Positions 30,769 through 39,922 of a DNA stretch of 64,000 nt are shown here, one piece after another (within the stretch, counting starts at the first letter, position 1; each line of letters begins with the position of its first letter). The stretch comes from a bacterium (GTDB taxonomy: Bacteria; Verrucomicrobiota; Verrucomicrobiia; Verrucomicrobiales; Akkermansiaceae), in NCBI GenBank assembly GCA_018222765.1, contig JAAEZT010000005.1:1-64000 (forward strand), in the 5' to 3' direction. Both the position numbers and the translations under genes were made by a program. Below the pieces are notes generated by a model. The model worked only from the letters and a program-made list of their open reading frames with translations. It was not told where the DNA came from and ran no database searches.

Positions 30769-32988
30769 TTAGCCGAGATCGTAGGCATCCAGATCCGCGG
30801 TGACGATGACATCTTCCGGGGTTGGCGTGGCACTGAGGATTTTGTTGAGATGACGGGAGAGGGCTCGAGCGTTGGGGCCGCGGAGGAGAAGTTGGAAACG
30901 GAACTGGGAGTGAGATTTGGTGAGGGGCGATGGGATGGGGTCTCCCAGAGTGATCCCGGCGGGGAGATTCTCGGCGAGTTTCCGATGAAGAGTTTGTAGA
31001 GTGAACTCAGCGCGTCGTTCATGACTGGAACGGGCGAGAAGAAGAGCAAGGTGGGTGAAGGGCGGATAGCCAAATTGTCGGCGCATCTCGAGTTCCTGAT
31101 CGACGAAGCCTTCGAAGTCATGATGTCGGGCGAATTGGATGGAAGGAGAGTGAGGTGTAGCCGTCTGAATGATGACCTCACCGGCCATCGCTCCCCGCCC
31201 GGCGCGTCCGGCGACCTGGGTGAGGAGTTGGAAGGTGCGTTCTCCCGCCCGGAAGTCGGGAGCGTAGAGTGAGAGGTCGGCATTGAGGACGCCAACGAGG
31301 GTGACATTTGGGAAGTCCAATCCTTTGGCAATCATTTGGGTGCCGAGGAGGATGTTGATTTTCTTGGCTCGAAAATCGCGAAGAGTATCGCGGAGCGCGT
31401 TTTTTCGTCGTGTGGTATCGGTGTCGAGTCTGGCGACTTTGGCGGAGGGGAAGACTTTACGGATGATGGTTTCGGCCTTTTCTGTTCCGTAACCTTGAAA
31501 GCGAATAGCTGGATCGCGGCATTCCGGGCAGAGTTTTGGGACGATGGCCTGATAGCCGCAGATGTGGCAGACCAGGCGCTCGTCGGCGCGGTGGTAGGTC
31601 AAAGGGATCGCGCAGTGGTTGCACTGGATAACGTGGCCGCAGGGTGGACATTGCAGAGATCGCGCAAAGCCGCGGCGGTTGAGAAAGAGGATGACCTGTT
31701 GGTTGGCTTCGAGTCGTTGGTCGATTGAGGAACGGAGCACGTCAGAAAGGATGGCGTCGCGTCCTTTTTGCTTTCGTGATTCGATGCGCATATCGACGAC
31801 GCGAGTAAGAGGGAGCGATGCGCCGTCGGCGCGTGCATTCATACGAATGAGCTTGTACTTTCCGGCGAGGGTGTTTTGGTAGCTTTCAAGGGAAGGCGTG
31901 GCGGATCCGAGGAGGACGGAGCATTTCTCGAGGCGGCAGCGGACAACGGCGAGGTCGCGGGCGTGGTACTTGGGTGGGTTTTCTTGCTTGTAAGCTGGTT
32001 CGTGTTCTTCATCGACAACGATAAGGCCAAGATTGGGAAGAGGGGCGAAGATGGCTGAGCGAGCTCCAATGACGATGCGTGCTTTTCCGGAGCGGATGCG
32101 GTGCCATTCGTCGAAGCGTTCGCCTTGGGAAAGGTTGGAGTGAAGAACGGCAATTTCATCGACCATCTCCGAGAAGCGGGCTTTGAAGCGTTGGACGGTT
32201 TGGGGGGCGAGGGCGATTTCGGGAACAAGAACAATGATATTCTTGCCGAGGTCGAGTGCCTTTTGGGTGGACTGAAGATAGACTTCTGTTTTTCCCGATC
32301 CTGTGATGCCGTGGAGTAAAATAGGGTTTGTTGCATCTTCGCTATCGAGGCTTTTGGTGACGGCCTTAAGCACTTCGTCTTGCTCTGGGTTGAGGGTGAG
32401 TGACTGGGTGGGGACGAAGGTTTCCCCGGAGTCGGGGTCGCGTCGGATTTCGAGATCGATGAGTTTGACCCAGCCTTTTTCGGTGAGTGATTTTAGCGAT
32501 GATGCGGCGGAGGCTCCACCAAGTTCGGTAATGGGGATGGGTTTCGAAGCGGCTGCGAGGAGGCTGAGAATGGCGTGTTGACGTTTGGCGCGTTTGGCTA
32601 GAATAGTGAGGTCCTCCTCGGAGGGAGGCTTGTCGATGAGCGCGGCGCGGCGGGTTTTACTGGAGCCTTTTTCTCCGCGGATGGAGCTGGGAATGATGGA
32701 GCGGATGACCTGCTCAAGCGGGGTTCCGTAGTAGGAAGTGATCCATTCGGCTAGCTTTAGAAGTTCCGGCGTGATGAGGGGTTCGGGATCGACGAGGTCG
32801 GTGAGATAGCGAAGGGCGAAGTCACCCTCGGGTGCTTCGTGCACCCTTAGGACCGTGCCGGTAGCCGGACGGTTGCGAAGCGGGATACGAACGCGGCAGC
32901 CGGGGAGAACCTTCAGCTGATCAGGGATCGCGTAATCGAAGACGAGTTCGGATGGTCCGTCGATAAGAACGCTGGCAGAGAGAGGCAT
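30769..32988 (-). CDS. priA: primosomal protein N' (PriA helicase)
   Basis: 739 residues. The N-terminal 3'-DNA-binding domain is RVRIPLRNRPATGTVLRVHE. The helicase has Walker A ILLHGITGSGKTEVYLQ, DEEH box LIVVDEEHEPAYKQENPPKY, and motif III GSATPSLESY. A cysteine-rich zinc domain (LQCPPCGHVIQCNHC, VCHICGY, LCPECRD) is inserted between the helicase lobes. Motif V/VI is GTQMIAKGLDFPNVTLVG and VAGRAGR. PriA reloads the replisome at stalled forks. Followed by creB. Confidence 0.95.
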   Translation of the reverse strand: MPLSASVLIDGPSELVFDYAIPDQLKVLPGCRVRIPLRNRPATGTVLRVHEAPEGDFALRYLTDLVDPEPLITPELLKLAEWITSYYGTPLEQVIRSIIPSSIRGEKGSSKTRRAALIDKPPSEEDLTILAKRAKRQHAILSLLAAASKPIPITELGGASAASSLKSLTEKGWVKLIDLEIRRDPDSGETFVPTQSLTLNPEQDEVLKAVTKSLDSEDATNPILLHGITGSGKTEVYLQSTQKALDLGKNIIVLVPEIALAPQTVQRFKARFSEMVDEIAVLHSNLSQGERFDEWHRIRSGKARIVIGARSAIFAPLPNLGLIVVDEEHEPAYKQENPPKYHARDLAVVRCRLEKCSVLLGSATPSLESYQNTLAGKYKLIRMNARADGASLPLTRVVDMRIESRKQKGRDAILSDVLRSSIDQRLEANQQVILFLNRRGFARSLQCPPCGHVIQCNHCAIPLTYHRADERLVCHICGYQAIVPKLCPECRDPAIRFQGYGTEKAETIIRKVFPSAKVARLDTDTTRRKNALRDTLRDFRAKKINILLGTQMIAKGLDFPNVTLVGVLNADLSLYAPDFRAGERTFQLLTQVAGRAGRGAMAGEVIIQTATPHSPSIQFARHHDFEGFVDQELEMRRQFGYPPFTHLALLLARSSHERRAEFTLQTLHRKLAENLPAGITLGDPIPSPLTKSHSQFRFQLLLRGPNARALSRHLNKILSATPTPEDVIVTADLDAYDLG

Positions 32989-33005
32989 TAGGGAAGAGCC
33001 CTGAT

Positions 33006-33455
33006 CTAATCTTTTTTGGGCGACTTATCAACCTTTGGTGGAGCGGGGTCGACCAAGAGCATCATGGCATATTTTGTTTTATACCTGATATTGGGGGCTT
33101 TAAAGAGGGCCAAAATGAGGTGGTTTTTAGGCTGCTTTGGATTTGCCAGGCGAATGTCCCCCACGAGTGCGGATTTATCTGTGCGTTCCTTCCCGGTAAT
33201 CCCGGTCTTGTGTCCGGCATTGAAGGGTTTTATTTCCTTCCAATCTTCCCCCATGGCTTCGAGGAAAGCAGCCTTTACGGCATCAAATCGCTCGTTGGTG
33301 ACAAATGAATAGATAGGTTTTCCCTTATTGTCGCTGTGCGAGATAAGGAAGATTTTGTCTTGATCGAAAATTTTGTAAACGTTGGGCAACTGTGCGCTGG
33401 AGGCCAGGCAGGTGATGAGAAGAACCAAGGAGATGATGGTAACCTTTTTATTCAT
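33006..33455 (-). CDS. secreted protein, unknown
   Basis: 149 residues. A signal peptide (KKVTIISLVLLITCLASSAQ) is followed by a single domain with YKIFDQDKIFLISHSDNKGK and FDAVKAAFLEAMGEDWKEIK and a Pro/Lys-rich tail. No family recognised. It sits between priA and the first polymerase gene, on the same strand as both, and probably belongs to neither process. Confidence 0.65.
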   Translation of the reverse strand: MNKKVTIISLVLLITCLASSAQLPNVYKIFDQDKIFLISHSDNKGKPIYSFVTNERFDAVKAAFLEAMGEDWKEIKPFNAGHKTGITGKERTDKSALVGDIRLANPKQPKNHLILALFKAPNIRYKTKYAMMLLVDPAPPKVDKSPKKD

Positions 33456-33473
33456 AGTTCGAGCGACTTATCG

Positions 33474-34910
33474 TCAGGAGGTTGAACCAGGTTTGCCAGG
33501 TTCTTGATTTCGATAGATTGTCCAGAGGATTCCACACAGGGAAATCGCAACCAAATGGGTGGAGAGGATGGAAAGAGGGAAGTCGAAGCAGCTGTGGATG
33601 CCTATTCCAATCAGGGAAATAACGATTCCTTTGACGAGGTGAAGATCGTCATGGGGGACTTTTCGTTTGAGGAGAAGGTAGCCTCCTCGAACGACACCAC
33701 CGATTCCAATGGTAAACCAAGCCAGAGCTCCAAAGTAACCCCAGTCGAGAATTGTTTGGAGGGGGTCGCAATGTCCGTATTCCCAGACGGCTTCGAGTTT
33801 ACTCTCCCGGTTTTTGAGGTAGAAGGGTATGAGGTAGGGGAAGGTGCCTGGTCCGATTCCGTGCCAGTAGGCTTCGTTGGTATCGGCGGAGAGGTTTACC
33901 ATGAGTTTCATCATCTCAAGGCGACCATCGATGGTGCTGGCCTCACCCGTGTTTTCGATGTCTTCAAACATGTCTTGGAAACGTGAGTTCAGCAAACCGG
34001 TGCTGATGATTGTGAAACCCGCAAGAATGATGGCGGCGGCTCCAAGGGCCATTTTCTTCTCCAAAGACATCTTGGTTCTTCTTCGGCGTCTCGAGCGAAT
34101 AATACGGAGAAGGGTTTTGGCTTCGAACAATACGAAGAGACCCAATTGCCCCACAAGGATGAGTGCGCCGGCCTTGGACGCCGCGAAGATGATGCCAACT
34201 CCAATAACCGCTCCACAGGTCATCCAAAGGTAAAATAGCCGACTCGTGCCGTTTTTTCGGTAGTCGGTGAGGGCCATGGAGAAGGCCATGATGATTCCCA
34301 GATTCATCATCGATGCGGCGTTACCATTGTAAACGTAAGGCGCAAAAAATAGCTCAGGCTGTTGATCCGGGATTCCCCAGACGGTGTCGATGCCGAGAAT
34401 TTTATGGGTCATTCCAATGAGGGCAACCGACAGAGAGGCCAGAGCGAAGGCGGTCAGGATTTTTTTCCAGGTCGAGCTTTCGGTGCTACGGGCGATAGCG
34501 ATGACAAAGAGGAAGACGGCAATGATTTCGAAGGTGAACTTCTTGGTTGCTGAGGCGACGGGGGACCCTGGAAGATCGGGAAATGGACGATCTTTGATCA
34601 TGATCCATCGGGCCCGATAGATATTCATCTCGGATTGGGCATTGATGACCATGAAGCATCCCCAAATGATTAAGAATCCAAAACAAATCCAGAGAATCAG
34701 TGGGACTCGCGGAAAGATGGATTTGCCTGGAAGGAGGGCAATGCCGGCAAGGCCAGCGAAGGCGATGGCCCAACGTGATCGTTCACGAAAGATGTCATTT
34801 CCCTCCAAAGGAAAACCCATAGGAGACCCATAGGCCCCTACGACCCAAGCTAGGCAAAGACCCAGGATGACAAAAAAGGCGAAAGTCTTTTCCTTACTAT
34901 TGTTAATCAT
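33474..34910 (-). CDS. O-antigen ligase/polymerase-family membrane protein (Wzy_C type)
   Basis: 478 residues from ATG 34910. The frame also opens at 34937, but that codon lies inside the terminator hairpin of the upstream gene, so 34910 is preferred. About 10-12 membrane segments are seen. A large periplasmic loop with the Wzy_C-type signature lies near YWHGIGPGTFPYLIPFY and YGHCDPLQTILDWGYFGAL, including the conserved His and Asp-Pro. Likely polymerises or ligates polysaccharide units at the periplasmic face. It is the downstream-most gene of the exopolysaccharide region and is separated from it by a small gene with its own terminator. Confidence 0.82.
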   Translation of the reverse strand: MINNSKEKTFAFFVILGLCLAWVVGAYGSPMGFPLEGNDIFRERSRWAIAFAGLAGIALLPGKSIFPRVPLILWICFGFLIIWGCFMVINAQSEMNIYRARWIMIKDRPFPDLPGSPVASATKKFTFEIIAVFLFVIAIARSTESSTWKKILTAFALASLSVALIGMTHKILGIDTVWGIPDQQPELFFAPYVYNGNAASMMNLGIIMAFSMALTDYRKNGTSRLFYLWMTCGAVIGVGIIFAASKAGALILVGQLGLFVLFEAKTLLRIIRSRRRRRTKMSLEKKMALGAAAIILAGFTIISTGLLNSRFQDMFEDIENTGEASTIDGRLEMMKLMVNLSADTNEAYWHGIGPGTFPYLIPFYLKNRESKLEAVWEYGHCDPLQTILDWGYFGALAWFTIGIGGVVRGGYLLLKRKVPHDDLHLVKGIVISLIGIGIHSCFDFPLSILSTHLVAISLCGILWTIYRNQEPGKPGSTS

Positions 34911-34917
34911 TCCGTAG

Positions 34918-34955
34918 TAAAAGCAAAAAGCCGCCAAGCGATGGTGCAGGCGGCT
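34918..34955 (-). terminator. intrinsic terminator after the 114-residue secreted protein gene
   Basis: On the - strand, stem AGCCGCC / GGCGGCT with a 13-base loop is followed directly by TTTTTGCTTTT. It lies 38 bases after the stop at 34993. Strong rho-independent form. It also rules out the ATG at 34937 as the polymerase start. Confidence 0.85.
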
Positions 34956-34992
34956 CTGAAAAATTGGGAAGTCCCGGTGAAGTTGCCGGCCC

Positions 34993-35337
34993 CTAGTATG
35001 GACATCCCGTGTTTACCACCTCGGGCTCTTCATCACATATCACGGCATACCACCGCTGACGCATCGTTCTTCTGAGATACTTTTTGGTCGCCCGTTGAGA
35101 TTGATCAATGCAATATCCGTAGGCGACGTTGTAAAGGTAATCAGCTTGAGGGATCAAGTCGGGATGCCATCTGGCAGCATAGTCATAGAGACGTTGGACA
35201 TCCCATCCGGTGAATGGGGCCGCTTGGGTGGCGCTACCGGTGAAGCAGGCCACTGGAGAGGGGTCGGAATCGTAGACACTTAGCGCGCTGGCAAACGGGC
35301 TTAGTGTGAGAAGCAGGAGAAAAATGAGTTTTTTCAT
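34993..35337 (-). CDS. small secreted cysteine-containing protein, unknown
   Basis: 114 residues. A signal peptide (KKLIFLLLLTLSPFASA) precedes a mature domain rich in Tyr and aromatic residues with four Cys (VACFTG, YGYCIDQ, AVICDEE, TGCPY) that could form two disulfides. Contains a WDVQRLYDYAARWHPDLI helix. No family recognised. Own terminator downstream and a 102-base gap upstream, so likely its own transcription unit inside the polysaccharide region. Confidence 0.65.
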   Translation of the reverse strand: MKKLIFLLLLTLSPFASALSVYDSDPSPVACFTGSATQAAPFTGWDVQRLYDYAARWHPDLIPQADYLYNVAYGYCIDQSQRATKKYLRRTMRQRWYAVICDEEPEVVNTGCPY

Positions 35338-35439
35338 CGTATGGCTTGGTTAGCTGTCGGACCGGGAGCTTTTCTTAATTAATATCCTCAACAACCAAAA
35401 TAGTGTGATTTGCCTCTGCTAATGTCAAATTATTTCTGG

Positions 35440-37344
35440 CTAGTCTCCCAGTGACTGATCAATTTCGATGATATTAAGATTTGGGGCCCATTGGTAGAGT
35501 TTTAGGTTAAATTTTCGGCAAATTTCTGCAATTTCGACCATTTTCTCCTCTGGTGGACTTTCCCTCATGGTGAGAATGATTCCGTCCAATGCTCCCTCTG
35601 TCTGGCAAATTTCTGTCACGGTCTCCAAGCCTCCGCGGATTTTGAAGCCATCTTGATAGCGGAGATTGAGTTCGGGATGGTCGTCGATGATCCCGATGAT
35701 ACGCATTTGGTTGAAATGGCCTTTGGCGGTGGTTTTAGTATGGAGGAGAAAGAGTTCGCCCATGTTCCCGGCTCCGTAGAGAAGCACCTTGGGTCGGTTG
35801 CTATTAGGTTTGGCGACATTGCGATGGAGGGAGTCGATGACACTTTCGCGCAAGAGTGTGCTGAGGCAGCGGGGAATGATCAGAAGGATTGCCGTGATGG
35901 TGAAAGTCATCGTTTGCCGCTGAATGGTCGTATATGTTTCATTGCTGATGATGATGTTGATGGTCGTGGCAATGATTGTTCCGATCGAAAACCAGAGGGC
36001 TAGCGAAAGGAAATCGCGGAAAGTCGCCCGACTCCAGAGTCTGATCTGGGCTTTTCCGGCATTGAGAACGAAGAGGCAGGAGGCCAGGGTGATGGCGGTA
36101 GTGGGGATAAAGGTGCTATTGGCGAGGTTTGATTTTTCGAAGAATGGAAAGTTCCCGTTGTTGTTCAGGATGTAGGAGAAGGTGATACCGAAAAGGATCG
36201 CGCCCATGTCGTAAAAGGTGAGAACGAACCGTTTCAGTCGTGATCGTGCCGGGCGCTTCAGGATTAGCTTAAAAACTTCCCCGCTGATTTTGAGTTCAAC
36301 GGGGGCAAGGTAGCGAAAGCCAATGATCCCGGAGACAGAGAACGCAGCCACGGTGAGGCCCATCGTGCGATGGTCAAACAGCGAGGGGATTAAGGCTAGG
36401 AACGAGCCGGCAATGGCGAGTGTATAGAGAATGGTGGCGACTTTTCGTTGGGTTAGTCCGTAGGCCAGGAGTCGGTGGTGGATGTGATGTTGATCGGCGC
36501 CGAAGACGCTGTCTTTCCCTCCTACTCCAAGTTTGTGCAGAACTGTCCGGAAGCTCCGCCGCCAAACTGCAAGGATAACATCGATGAGGGGAATTCCGGC
36601 GACGATCAAAGGCAGGAGCAGACTGGCGGCAGTGAATCGTTCGCCGGTCGATACCAGGGCCACCGAGGCGATAAAGAAGCCGATGAACATTGATCCGGTG
36701 TCGCCGAGGAAGATTTTCGCAGGATTAAAATTGTAGCGGAGGAACCCGAGTAAGGTTCCCAGCATGACAATGAGGACGATGGCGTCGGTGCCTGAACGGA
36801 GTGCGATGGTGAGGATGGTCAGGCTGAGGATTGAAATCATGGCCAGCCCCGCGCAGAGGCCGTCCATACCGTCAATGAGGTTAAAGGCATTAATGATCGC
36901 AACGGTCCAAATGACCCAGATTGCGAGATCGACGTATTCAGGAACTTCGATTCCCAGCACGCTGCCGACGTTTCCTCCGCTGGTGTAAAAAAGAAATACC
37001 GCCGAGAGCCCGTGGGCCATTAATTTAAGCCAGGCATTGACACCCCAGCGGTCGTCGAGAATTCCAACGATGACGAGGAGAAGTGAAGCCGAGGCGAAAG
37101 CCTTGAACCATTTGAAGCTGAGCTGTCCGCTGAGTTCGCTGAAGGATTGGATGGCGAAAACCGTGATAACAAAGGTAAGGAAAACGGCGATGCCTCCGGC
37201 TCGAGGGACCGGTTTTACGTGAATCCTTCGTTCGCCGGGTTCGTCGATGAGCCCAAGCTTGGGGCCGAGGCGGATCATGATCCGGGTCAGCAAAAGAGAG
37301 ATCGCGAGAGCGACAAAAAACGCAGTGGTGAGAAGAGCTATCAT
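35440..37344 (-). CDS. WecA-like initiating sugar-phosphate transferase fused to a FlaA1/CapD-type N-terminal module
   Basis: 634 residues. Residues 1 to about 350 are a MraY/WecA-family multi-pass transferase, with catalytic motifs NAFNLIDGMDGLCAGLA and KIFLGDTGSMFIGF and cytoplasmic QHHIHHRLL. From about residue 370 there are four more membrane helices and then a Rossmann-like domain (PKVLLYGAGNMGELFLL, IIGIIDDHPELNLR). This is the layout of the N-terminal half of FlaA1/WbpM/CapD epimerases, but without the catalytic epimerase part. The transferase should load GlcNAc-1-P or a related sugar phosphate on undecaprenyl phosphate. The extra module may be regulatory. The start overlaps the next GT stop by 4 bases. 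Confidence 0.85.
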   Translation of the reverse strand: MIALLTTAFFVALAISLLLTRIMIRLGPKLGLIDEPGERRIHVKPVPRAGGIAVFLTFVITVFAIQSFSELSGQLSFKWFKAFASASLLLVIVGILDDRWGVNAWLKLMAHGLSAVFLFYTSGGNVGSVLGIEVPEYVDLAIWVIWTVAIINAFNLIDGMDGLCAGLAMISILSLTILTIALRSGTDAIVLIVMLGTLLGFLRYNFNPAKIFLGDTGSMFIGFFIASVALVSTGERFTAASLLLPLIVAGIPLIDVILAVWRRSFRTVLHKLGVGGKDSVFGADQHHIHHRLLAYGLTQRKVATILYTLAIAGSFLALIPSLFDHRTMGLTVAAFSVSGIIGFRYLAPVELKISGEVFKLILKRPARSRLKRFVLTFYDMGAILFGITFSYILNNNGNFPFFEKSNLANSTFIPTTAITLASCLFVLNAGKAQIRLWSRATFRDFLSLALWFSIGTIIATTINIIISNETYTTIQRQTMTFTITAILLIIPRCLSTLLRESVIDSLHRNVAKPNSNRPKVLLYGAGNMGELFLLHTKTTAKGHFNQMRIIGIIDDHPELNLRYQDGFKIRGGLETVTEICQTEGALDGIILTMRESPPEEKMVEIAEICRKFNLKLYQWAPNLNIIEIDQSLGD

Positions 37345-38570
37345 TCAAACGGATCGGGGGAGATCGCTTGGCAAAATTTGTTACAAAGTTGTTGTTTGCT
37401 GAGAGAAGAGAGGATTTTTTGGCGCCCTTTTTCCCCAATGGAGACGAGAGCTGGGTCTCGTGAGGCTGTTTTGATGACCTCGATCATCTTGCCGGTTTCT
37501 CCATGGTCGATTTGCCAACCTGCGTCGGTTTCTTCAATGATCTTCCCGATATGAGAGTCAGGTGGGCCAAGGTAAAGAATGGGTTTAGCGAGTAACATCG
37601 AGCCATAAAACTTACAGGGATGGACGCAGCCTATCATAGGTGCTCCCATGGAGACGAGATGAATATCAGCGGCCGAGAGAGAATGTTTTATTTGATCCAA
37701 CGGCTGGTAGGGGAGAGAGATGACGTGACCGGGTTCTTTGGAGGCAATGAAGTCATCGATCGCTTGTTTTCCCTTGCCACCACCAATGAAGAGAAAGACG
37801 AATCGTTCGTCGTTTGCGAGGGCTTTGGCGGCACCGAGAAAGGTGTCGAGCGGATGAACCGGGCTGTGATTGCCGCTATACATGAGGACGAATTTATCCT
37901 CCAGCAGGTGCTTTTTAATAAAAGGATTTTTGTCCCGGGGAATGATTTCGAGAGACTGTTCCAGGGGCCAGGGAGGGAGAACGAGGATCTTGTCATTCAG
38001 GTTTGGAGTCTTCTTTCGCACGTTAGCGGCCATGAATTCATCCAGTGCGATGATTCGGGAGGCCCTCTTGAGGAGGCGGCGGTTGAAGAAATCGAAAATC
38101 CGGGCCGGGAGGCTGTTCGGGGCAACGACTCCCTGCGCGATTGCCTGATCGGGATTCAAATCCATGACCCAGAAGTTGAATGGGATGCGTCGGATCAAGC
38201 TAATGAACCAGCCCACCATTCCGCCGATGGGTGGGGAGGTCGTTACGAGGATCGAGTTGATTTTCGGAAGGAAGAGCCCTCTTAGGATAGCTTGGAGACA
38301 AAAGATGCTCTGACCGAACAATCGGGTGAGAATAGATTTCTTACCGAAAGAAGAGAATGGCAGGCGTTTGATGGTGACGCCATTGGCGATTTCCGTGGCG
38401 GGAAATTTCTGGCTCGGATCATCGTATCCACGGTTTGAGGTGAAGACGGTGACCTTCCAGCCTTGTGCTCCCATTTCCTCGGCAACATCGGCCATGTATT
38501 GTCCCACCGCAGCAGGGTCGGGCACGTAGACCTGGCTGATCAGCAGAAGATGTTTCGTTGGTTTGCTCAC
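37341..38570 (-). CDS. glycosyltransferase family 4 (WbuB-like)
   Basis: About 409 residues from GTG 38568-38570, which overlaps the TGA of the upstream GT2 gene (GTGA). An ATG at 38630 would place 20 extra residues inside that gene. The N-terminal half is LLLISQVYVPDPAAVGQYMA, with the proximal Gly loop, and the C-terminal half is FVLMYSGNHSPVHPLDTFLG and FLFIGGGKGKQ. Matches the WbuB/L-fucosamine-type branch of GT4. Cytoplasmic face of the inner membrane, adding one sugar to the lipid-linked repeat. Confidence 0.82.
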   Translation of the reverse strand: MSKPTKHLLLISQVYVPDPAAVGQYMADVAEEMGAQGWKVTVFTSNRGYDDPSQKFPATEIANGVTIKRLPFSSFGKKSILTRLFGQSIFCLQAILRGLFLPKINSILVTTSPPIGGMVGWFISLIRRIPFNFWVMDLNPDQAIAQGVVAPNSLPARIFDFFNRRLLKRASRIIALDEFMAANVRKKTPNLNDKILVLPPWPLEQSLEIIPRDKNPFIKKHLLEDKFVLMYSGNHSPVHPLDTFLGAAKALANDERFVFLFIGGGKGKQAIDDFIASKEPGHVISLPYQPLDQIKHSLSAADIHLVSMGAPMIGCVHPCKFYGSMLLAKPILYLGPPDSHIGKIIEETDAGWQIDHGETGKMIEVIKTASRDPALVSIGEKGRQKILSSLSKQQLCNKFCQAISPDPFE

Positions 38571-39385
38571 AATGTCTTTGAAGTGAGAATCCTCCGGCGA
38601 ATATCCTCGAAGTAGCCCTTTTTCATCCACGAGAAGCGGAATCCGACGCGTCCATCAAGAAAGCCTTTTTTGAGAAAGTAGGAAATGAGGAAGTAAAAGC
38701 TTCCAAGCCACCACTTGTTGAGGTGGCGATACTTGAATTGCTGCCGCTTGTTGAGCGAAGTCCACGCCTCAGGGTCCGACTGGAGCCATTGGTAGCGTTT
38801 GGCTTCCCAAGCTGCGTAATCCTTGTGCTTGGAGATGTAGGATTCGAGACCGCGGAAGTCGTGGTGCTCGAGAGGAGAAAAGATCTCCCCGGTGGGACCG
38901 TCGAGAACCGGATGTTCGTGCACCTCCATGTCGAGGTGGCTCCAAAAATCTTCTGGAAAGCGTTCGTATTCGCCGGCCCCTGGTTTGAATAGAGCGAGCT
39001 TACGCATGACATCACCATGATGAAGCTGGCGGTCCATGAACCAATTGTCGTATCGGAGCCAAAATCCCACCATTTTAGAATCGAGCTTTGGTTTGAGTTC
39101 ATCGAGGAAGGCCGGAGTGATTCGCTCGTCTGCATCGAGGAAGAGAACCCAGTCGTGTTTGAAGGAATGGTTTTGCAGCGCCCAGTTTCGTTTCTTGGGA
39201 AAGGCTCCGTTCCATTTGAAACTGAGAACAGTGAGATTAGCCTTCTCCGCGATGGAGAGAGTGGCGTCGGTGCTGCCGGAATCGACGATGACGACGTCAC
39301 TGAATTTCCCCTTCAATGATTCGAGACACCCGGGGAGGTTTTTCTCCTCATTGAGAACGGGGATGCAAACAGAAATTGGAAGCAT
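38567..39385 (-). CDS. glycosyltransferase family 2 (WaaE/KdtX-like)
   Basis: 272 residues. GT-A fold start LPISVCIPVLNEEKNLPGCL, nucleotide Asp in VIVDSGSTDATLSIAE, and DxD-type motif VLFLDADERITPAFLDEL. The C-terminal amphipathic region (KWWLGSFYFLISYFLKKGFL) resembles the LPS core beta-glucosyltransferase WaaE family. Starts 6 bases after the acetyltransferase stop, in the same transcript. Confidence 0.86.
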   Translation of the reverse strand: MLPISVCIPVLNEEKNLPGCLESLKGKFSDVVIVDSGSTDATLSIAEKANLTVLSFKWNGAFPKKRNWALQNHSFKHDWVLFLDADERITPAFLDELKPKLDSKMVGFWLRYDNWFMDRQLHHGDVMRKLALFKPGAGEYERFPEDFWSHLDMEVHEHPVLDGPTGEIFSPLEHHDFRGLESYISKHKDYAAWEAKRYQWLQSDPEAWTSLNKRQQFKYRHLNKWWLGSFYFLISYFLKKGFLDGRVGFRFSWMKKGYFEDIRRRILTSKTL

Positions 39386-39391
39386 GGTTTT

Positions 39392-39922
39392 TTATCTGTG
39401 TCCGATCACTTTTGCGGGATTTCCGGCAACGACGTTTCCCGCCTTGACGTCCTTGGTGACGACCGCCCGGGCTCCCACGATGCCTTTCTTTTCGATGAGG
39501 ATATCAGGACCAACAAAGGTATCAGCGCAGACCCAGGCTCCATCCTCGATGGTGATATTAGCTTTGATCAAGGGCATGGAGTCGTTTCTAAAATCATGGC
39601 TGCCGGCGCAGAGGTGAGATCGTTGGGAAATAGTGACATGTTCTCCGATGGTGATTTCCCCCAAATTGTAAATAATTGTTTCAAATCCGACTGAACTCCA
39701 TGAACCGATCTTAAGATTCCACGGAATGAAAACGCGGCAGCTTGGAGTAAAGTGGACATCCTTGCCTATCTTGGCTCCGAATAGTCGGAGAAGAAATCGA
39801 CGCCACCCCCAGAAAGGACGGGGACTCCATCGGAAGAGGGGAGAGCAGAGAGTCCAGAGGGCGCGTCCGGCGAGTTCTTTTCGGGTCCACTTTCGGGATT
39901 TTCTGTTAGATTCAATGTCCAT
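39392..39922 (-). CDS. WcaF-type hexapeptide-repeat acetyltransferase
   Basis: 176 residues. The N-terminal helical part (RALWTLCSPLFRWSPRPFWG) is typical of the WcaF family. It is followed by left-handed beta-helix hexapeptides (IGKDVHFTPSCRVFIPWNLKIG, ITIGEHVTISQRSHLCAGSHD) with the catalytic His in GSHDF. The end VVAGNPAKVIGHR is the standard coil exit. Would O-acetylate a sugar in the growing polysaccharide using acetyl-CoA. Overlaps the next GT4 gene by 11 bases. Confidence 0.86.
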   Translation of the reverse strand: MDIESNRKSRKWTRKELAGRALWTLCSPLFRWSPRPFWGWRRFLLRLFGAKIGKDVHFTPSCRVFIPWNLKIGSWSSVGFETIIYNLGEITIGEHVTISQRSHLCAGSHDFRNDSMPLIKANITIEDGAWVCADTFVGPDILIEKKGIVGARAVVTKDVKAGNVVAGNPAKVIGHR

